From: Actinomycetes bacterium
Lineage (GTDB): Bacteria > Actinomycetota > Actinomycetes > Propionibacteriales > Propionibacteriaceae
NCBI GenBank assembly: GCA_023393755.1
Contig: JAEXCA010000125.1
Span: forward strand, 1 to 38,218
DNA length: 38,218 nucleotides
Direction: 5' to 3'
Made by a program: the position numbers and the translations under genes. The notes under the pieces are model-generated. The model worked only from the letters and a program-made list of their open reading frames with translations, was not told the origin of the DNA and did not search any database. This document shows, in pieces, positions 38,054 to 38,218 of this stretch; position 1 is the stretch's first letter; every line of letters begins with the position of its first letter.

Positions 38054-38218
38054 TCCGGCAGGGTGGTCGGGCAGCAGGGTGCCGAACGGGGACGAGTGCC
38101 CGGCCTGCCCGCCCGACCCCGCTCCGCGGGACCGCCCGAGCGGACAGTTCCACCCCGCGTTCCACTGCAGGCTTCCGCCAGGCGGCCGAAAAGGGTGAGG
38201 GCCGGGAAGGTTCGCACG

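Noticed and set aside
35880..38165. Minus-strand frame of 761 codons over the second transferase
   Set aside because: Composition is His/Gln/Arg/Gly-rich shadow sequence; the plus-strand gene has clear motifs, helices and a ribosome site.
37807..38217. Short frames at the right end (136 codons minus strand, 116 codons plus strand)
   Set aside because: No ribosome site, no domain, Arg/Gly/Pro/Cys-rich composition, and they overlap the repeated motifs.

Overview
The window is very GC-rich, and nearly every codon ends in G or C. Together with ROK-family regulators, ABC sugar importers that lack a dedicated ATPase, and TANNNT -10 boxes lying almost on the start codon, this points to a high-GC actinobacterium. 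A Propionibacteriales-type soil or environmental organism is likely, but that is inference; no rRNA or other marker is present. I saw no tRNA, rRNA, CRISPR array, prophage or transposase.

Layout. (1) 1-3495, minus strand: a cassette of an ECF-type sigma factor, a small sigma-coupled protein, an intracellular subtilisin with a hexapeptide-repeat linker, and a TPR protein cut by the window edge that probably continues into a CHAT protease domain. (2) 3745-7385: pseudouridine-5'-phosphate glycosidase, then a divergent metallophosphoesterase/DUF2087 pair that converges on a polytopic membrane protein. (3) 7558-18282, minus strand: an operon read as ROK repressor, lipoprotein sugar-binding protein, two permeases, ROK sugar kinase, a GlmU-type nucleotidyltransferase fused to a phosphohexomutase, and a GH94 phosphorylase of the N,N'-diacetylchitobiose type. 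The order fits import of a disaccharide, phosphorolysis to sugar-1-phosphate plus free sugar, phosphorylation of the free sugar, and use of the sugar-1-phosphate either as a nucleotide sugar or through the mutase. (4) 18414-21674: a second ROK kinase divergent from a second ROK repressor, then a zinc alcohol dehydrogenase. (5) 22029-28726: a double-domain 6-phosphofructokinase with a degenerate second half, a proline-rich secreted protein, a DUF4031-HD fusion, a PEBP-family protein, a KDPG-aldolase-like protein without the catalytic lysine, a small membrane protein and an SH3-domain envelope protein. (6) 28834-37817, plus strand: an AlkZ-like winged-helix protein, then a cell-wall-polymer region with two paralogous CDP-glycerol-glycerophosphotransferase-like membrane proteins flanking pgi and a TagGH-like ABC exporter. 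(7) 37818-38218: no convincing gene, but a 25-bp motif occurs three times.

The most unusual theme is the load of small palindromic repeats. One family has a GGGGACGGTTCC core between GGACC/GGTCC arms. It forms a six-unit, 30-bp array before the phosphorylase gene, makes the inter-domain linker of the phosphofructokinase, and appears twice before pgi. A second family, with a GACGAGCGRAGCGAGGAAC core, appears inserted in frame in both the phosphorylase and the nucleotidyltransferase-mutase. So three metabolic enzymes in one window appear to carry peptide segments donated by palindromic repeats. The other main lead is the sigma/subtilisin/TPR cassette at the left edge.
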